In this document: positions 62,190 through 64,000 of the stretch, piece by piece
Position numbering within the stretch: position 1 is the stretch's first letter
Layout: the number at the start of each line of letters is the position of its first letter
Source of the DNA: Zygnema cylindricum
Lineage: Eukaryota > Streptophyta > Zygnematophyceae > Zygnematales > Zygnemataceae
Reading direction: 5' to 3'
Assembly: GCA_037447655.1 (NCBI GenBank)
Contig: JBBHKE010000467.1
Span: forward strand, 1-64,000
DNA length: 64,000 nt
The notes under the pieces: model-generated
The model's input: only the letters and a program-made list of their open reading frames with translations
Databases searched by the model: none
What the model was told of the DNA's origin: nothing
Translations under genes and position numbers: made by a program

Positions 62190-64000
62190 TGCATTACCCG
62201 ACTGAGTTACTCAACTAATTTAGTTGACTGAATTACATCATTAGACTGAATTACTTCACTCTATTATGTGACTGAATTTCTCGATTGCATTGCTCCACTT
62301 TTACTCGACCAAATTACTTTACTGATTTACTTAACTGAGTTACTCAACTGCACATTATTCAACTGCATTACTGGATTTAATCACATGACTTCCACTGAAT
62401 TATGTGACAGAATCACTCGACTGAATTACTTGACTGCGTTAACAGACTAAATGACATTACTAGACTGAATCTCTGGACTAAATTACTGTATTGAATCATT
62501 AAACTGAAATTTCTTGACTGTTATTAGACTGAATTACATTTAAGACTGAATTGCTTGACTGAATTAATTTACTGAATTACTCAAACTGATTTACTCCACT
62601 GCATTACTCGAAGGAATTACTTAACTGCATTTTTACTCGATTCAATTGCATTACTAGATTAAGTTATTCAACGGAATTACTCGACTGCTTTACTCAACTA
62701 ACCTGTTTGACTGAATTACTGCACTTCATAATTGAACTGAATTTCTCGACTGCATTACATTACTAGACTGAATTACTCGACTGAGCTACTTTAGTCCATT
62801 ATTCGACTGATTTACTGACTGAATTTCTTGCATGAATTACTTGACTGAATTTCTTGACTGATTTACTCAACTGCATTACTTTATTTTACTGAATTACCAA
62901 CCGATTTACTCGACTGAGTACTCGACTGCGTTACTCGATGACTGCATTATGCGACTGAATTACTCGACTGAATTACATCATTAGCTGCAATTACTCAACT
63001 GCATCACTTGAGTGAATCTCTCAACTGCATTATTCGACTAAATTACATCACTGGACTGAATTGCTTTACTGAATGACTTCACTGAAGTATCCGAAGGAAT
63101 TACGCAACTGCATTTCTCGACTCAATTACATTAACTGGACTTAATTACTTTACGGATTTACTCGACTGATTTACTCCACCTTGACTGCAGTACTCGACTC
63201 AATTATAAAGACTGAATTGCTTGTCCGATTTACTCAATTGAGTCACTTGACTGCAATATTAGACTGAATTATTTTACTCTGATTTACTTAATTGCGTCAC
63301 TTGACTGCTTTACTCGACTGCATTACTCGACTCAATTACTCAACTGTATTTATCGACTGAATTACTCCACTGCTTTACTCAACTGCGTTATTTGATTGAA
63401 TTACTCGACTTTGTTACATAACCAGACTGAATCACTGGACTGGATTATTCTACTGAATAACCTGATTGATTTACTCGACTGCATCACTTGACTGCATTAT
63501 TCGACTGAATTACTGGAATTAATTACATTACTAGACGGAATTGCTCTTCTATTACTCTACTAAACTACTGGACTGAATTACTCGACTGAAATACACACCT
63601 GATTTACTCGACTGCATTACTCAACCTAATTACATTACCAAACCTAATTGCTCCTCTGAATTACTTTACTGGATTATGCTACTGAATTGCTTGACTTTTT
63701 TGTATTGAATTACTCGACTCAATTACTCCACTGAATTACAATGACTGCATTACGCAACTGAATTGCTTGACCAACTTACTCAACTGCATTACGGAACTGT
63801 ATCACTCGATTGGATTACTCAACTGCATTAATTGACTGCATTTCTCGACTGAATTGCTTGACTGAATTGCACAACTTTATTTACTTCGTTATTCGATTGA
63901 ATTATTTCACCGAATTACTCGACTGAATTAGTCACTGAATCACATTACTACTCAGTTTCTTGACTGACTGCATTAGTTGGCTGCGAAATTAAACGCATCC
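62190..64000. repeat. Degenerate 13-bp satellite to window end
   Basis: About 1.8 kb of imperfect units of ATTACTCGACTGA (variants GCATTACTCGACT, ATTACTTGACTGA). By position this lies in intron 3 of the STR14-like gene. Open frames here are repeat products. Confidence 0.92.

Noticed and set aside
62190-64000. CRISPR array
   Set aside because: Units are 13 bp, contiguous and degenerate, without distinct spacers, in a eukaryotic context.

Overview
This looks like a repeat-rich nuclear segment from the green-plant lineage. The main reason is a split gene at 55340-61759 whose three exons give a plastid rhodanese-like protein of the STR14 type, with introns of 5.25 kb and 0.83 kb. A plant-style leucine-rich-repeat protein exon lies at the left edge. 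A streptophyte with a large genome, for example a charophyte alga, would fit, but I cannot name the species. Most of the window is transposable elements, many nested in one another.

Layout. 1-0.7 kb: first exon of an LRR protein (minus strand). 0.7-5.4 kb: no gene, but small terminal-inverted-repeat elements (MITEs). 5.4-6.2 kb: an LTR of copia family B. 6.2-17.1 kb: a decayed minus-strand Ty1/copia element (family A) whose gag is interrupted by a gag-only LTR element (11018-15537, target duplication CCAAG). 17.1-17.9 kb: the 5' end of another copia element (B'). 17.9-18.45 and 32.8-33.2 kb: two halves of a broken unrecognised ORF, split by a 14.4 kb insertion (target duplication GGATA). That insertion is a tandem LTR-internal-LTR-internal-LTR family A array, with an inverted plus-strand family A fragment replacing part of one copy. 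33.3-38.9 kb: a decayed minus-strand Ty3/gypsy chromovirus. 39.1-41.2 kb: a gag-only copia family B element. 41.4-46.9 kb: a minus-strand retroelement that encodes Gag, an aspartic protease, then a cytosine-5 DNA methyltransferase with a C-terminal PHD finger. No reverse transcriptase or integrase core is visible in it. 47.2-53.8 kb: no recognisable gene; diverged repeats, a degenerate telomere-like stretch and a 1.75 kb almost pure purine tract. 53.8-64 kb: the STR14-like gene region, with a MITE, a 250 bp duplication, minisatellites and, from 62.2 kb to the end, a degenerate 13-bp satellite.

Most notable points. (1) The methyltransferase-PHD retroelement: related DNA-methyltransferase retrotransposons have been reported in a charophyte and in dinoflagellates, but this copy passes directly from protease to methyltransferase. 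(2) Family A copia elements carry a primer-binding site complementary to the anticodon region of initiator tRNA-Met (the half-tRNA priming known from Drosophila copia). The ATG inside that site, complementary to the CAU anticodon, appears to be usable as the gag start codon. (3) The LTRs share a small structured element resembling a tRNA acceptor/T-arm minihelix, whose outer stem differs in sequence between copies but keeps its pairing. All coordinates were read by eye; LTR boundaries supported by target duplications are firm and the others are approximate.
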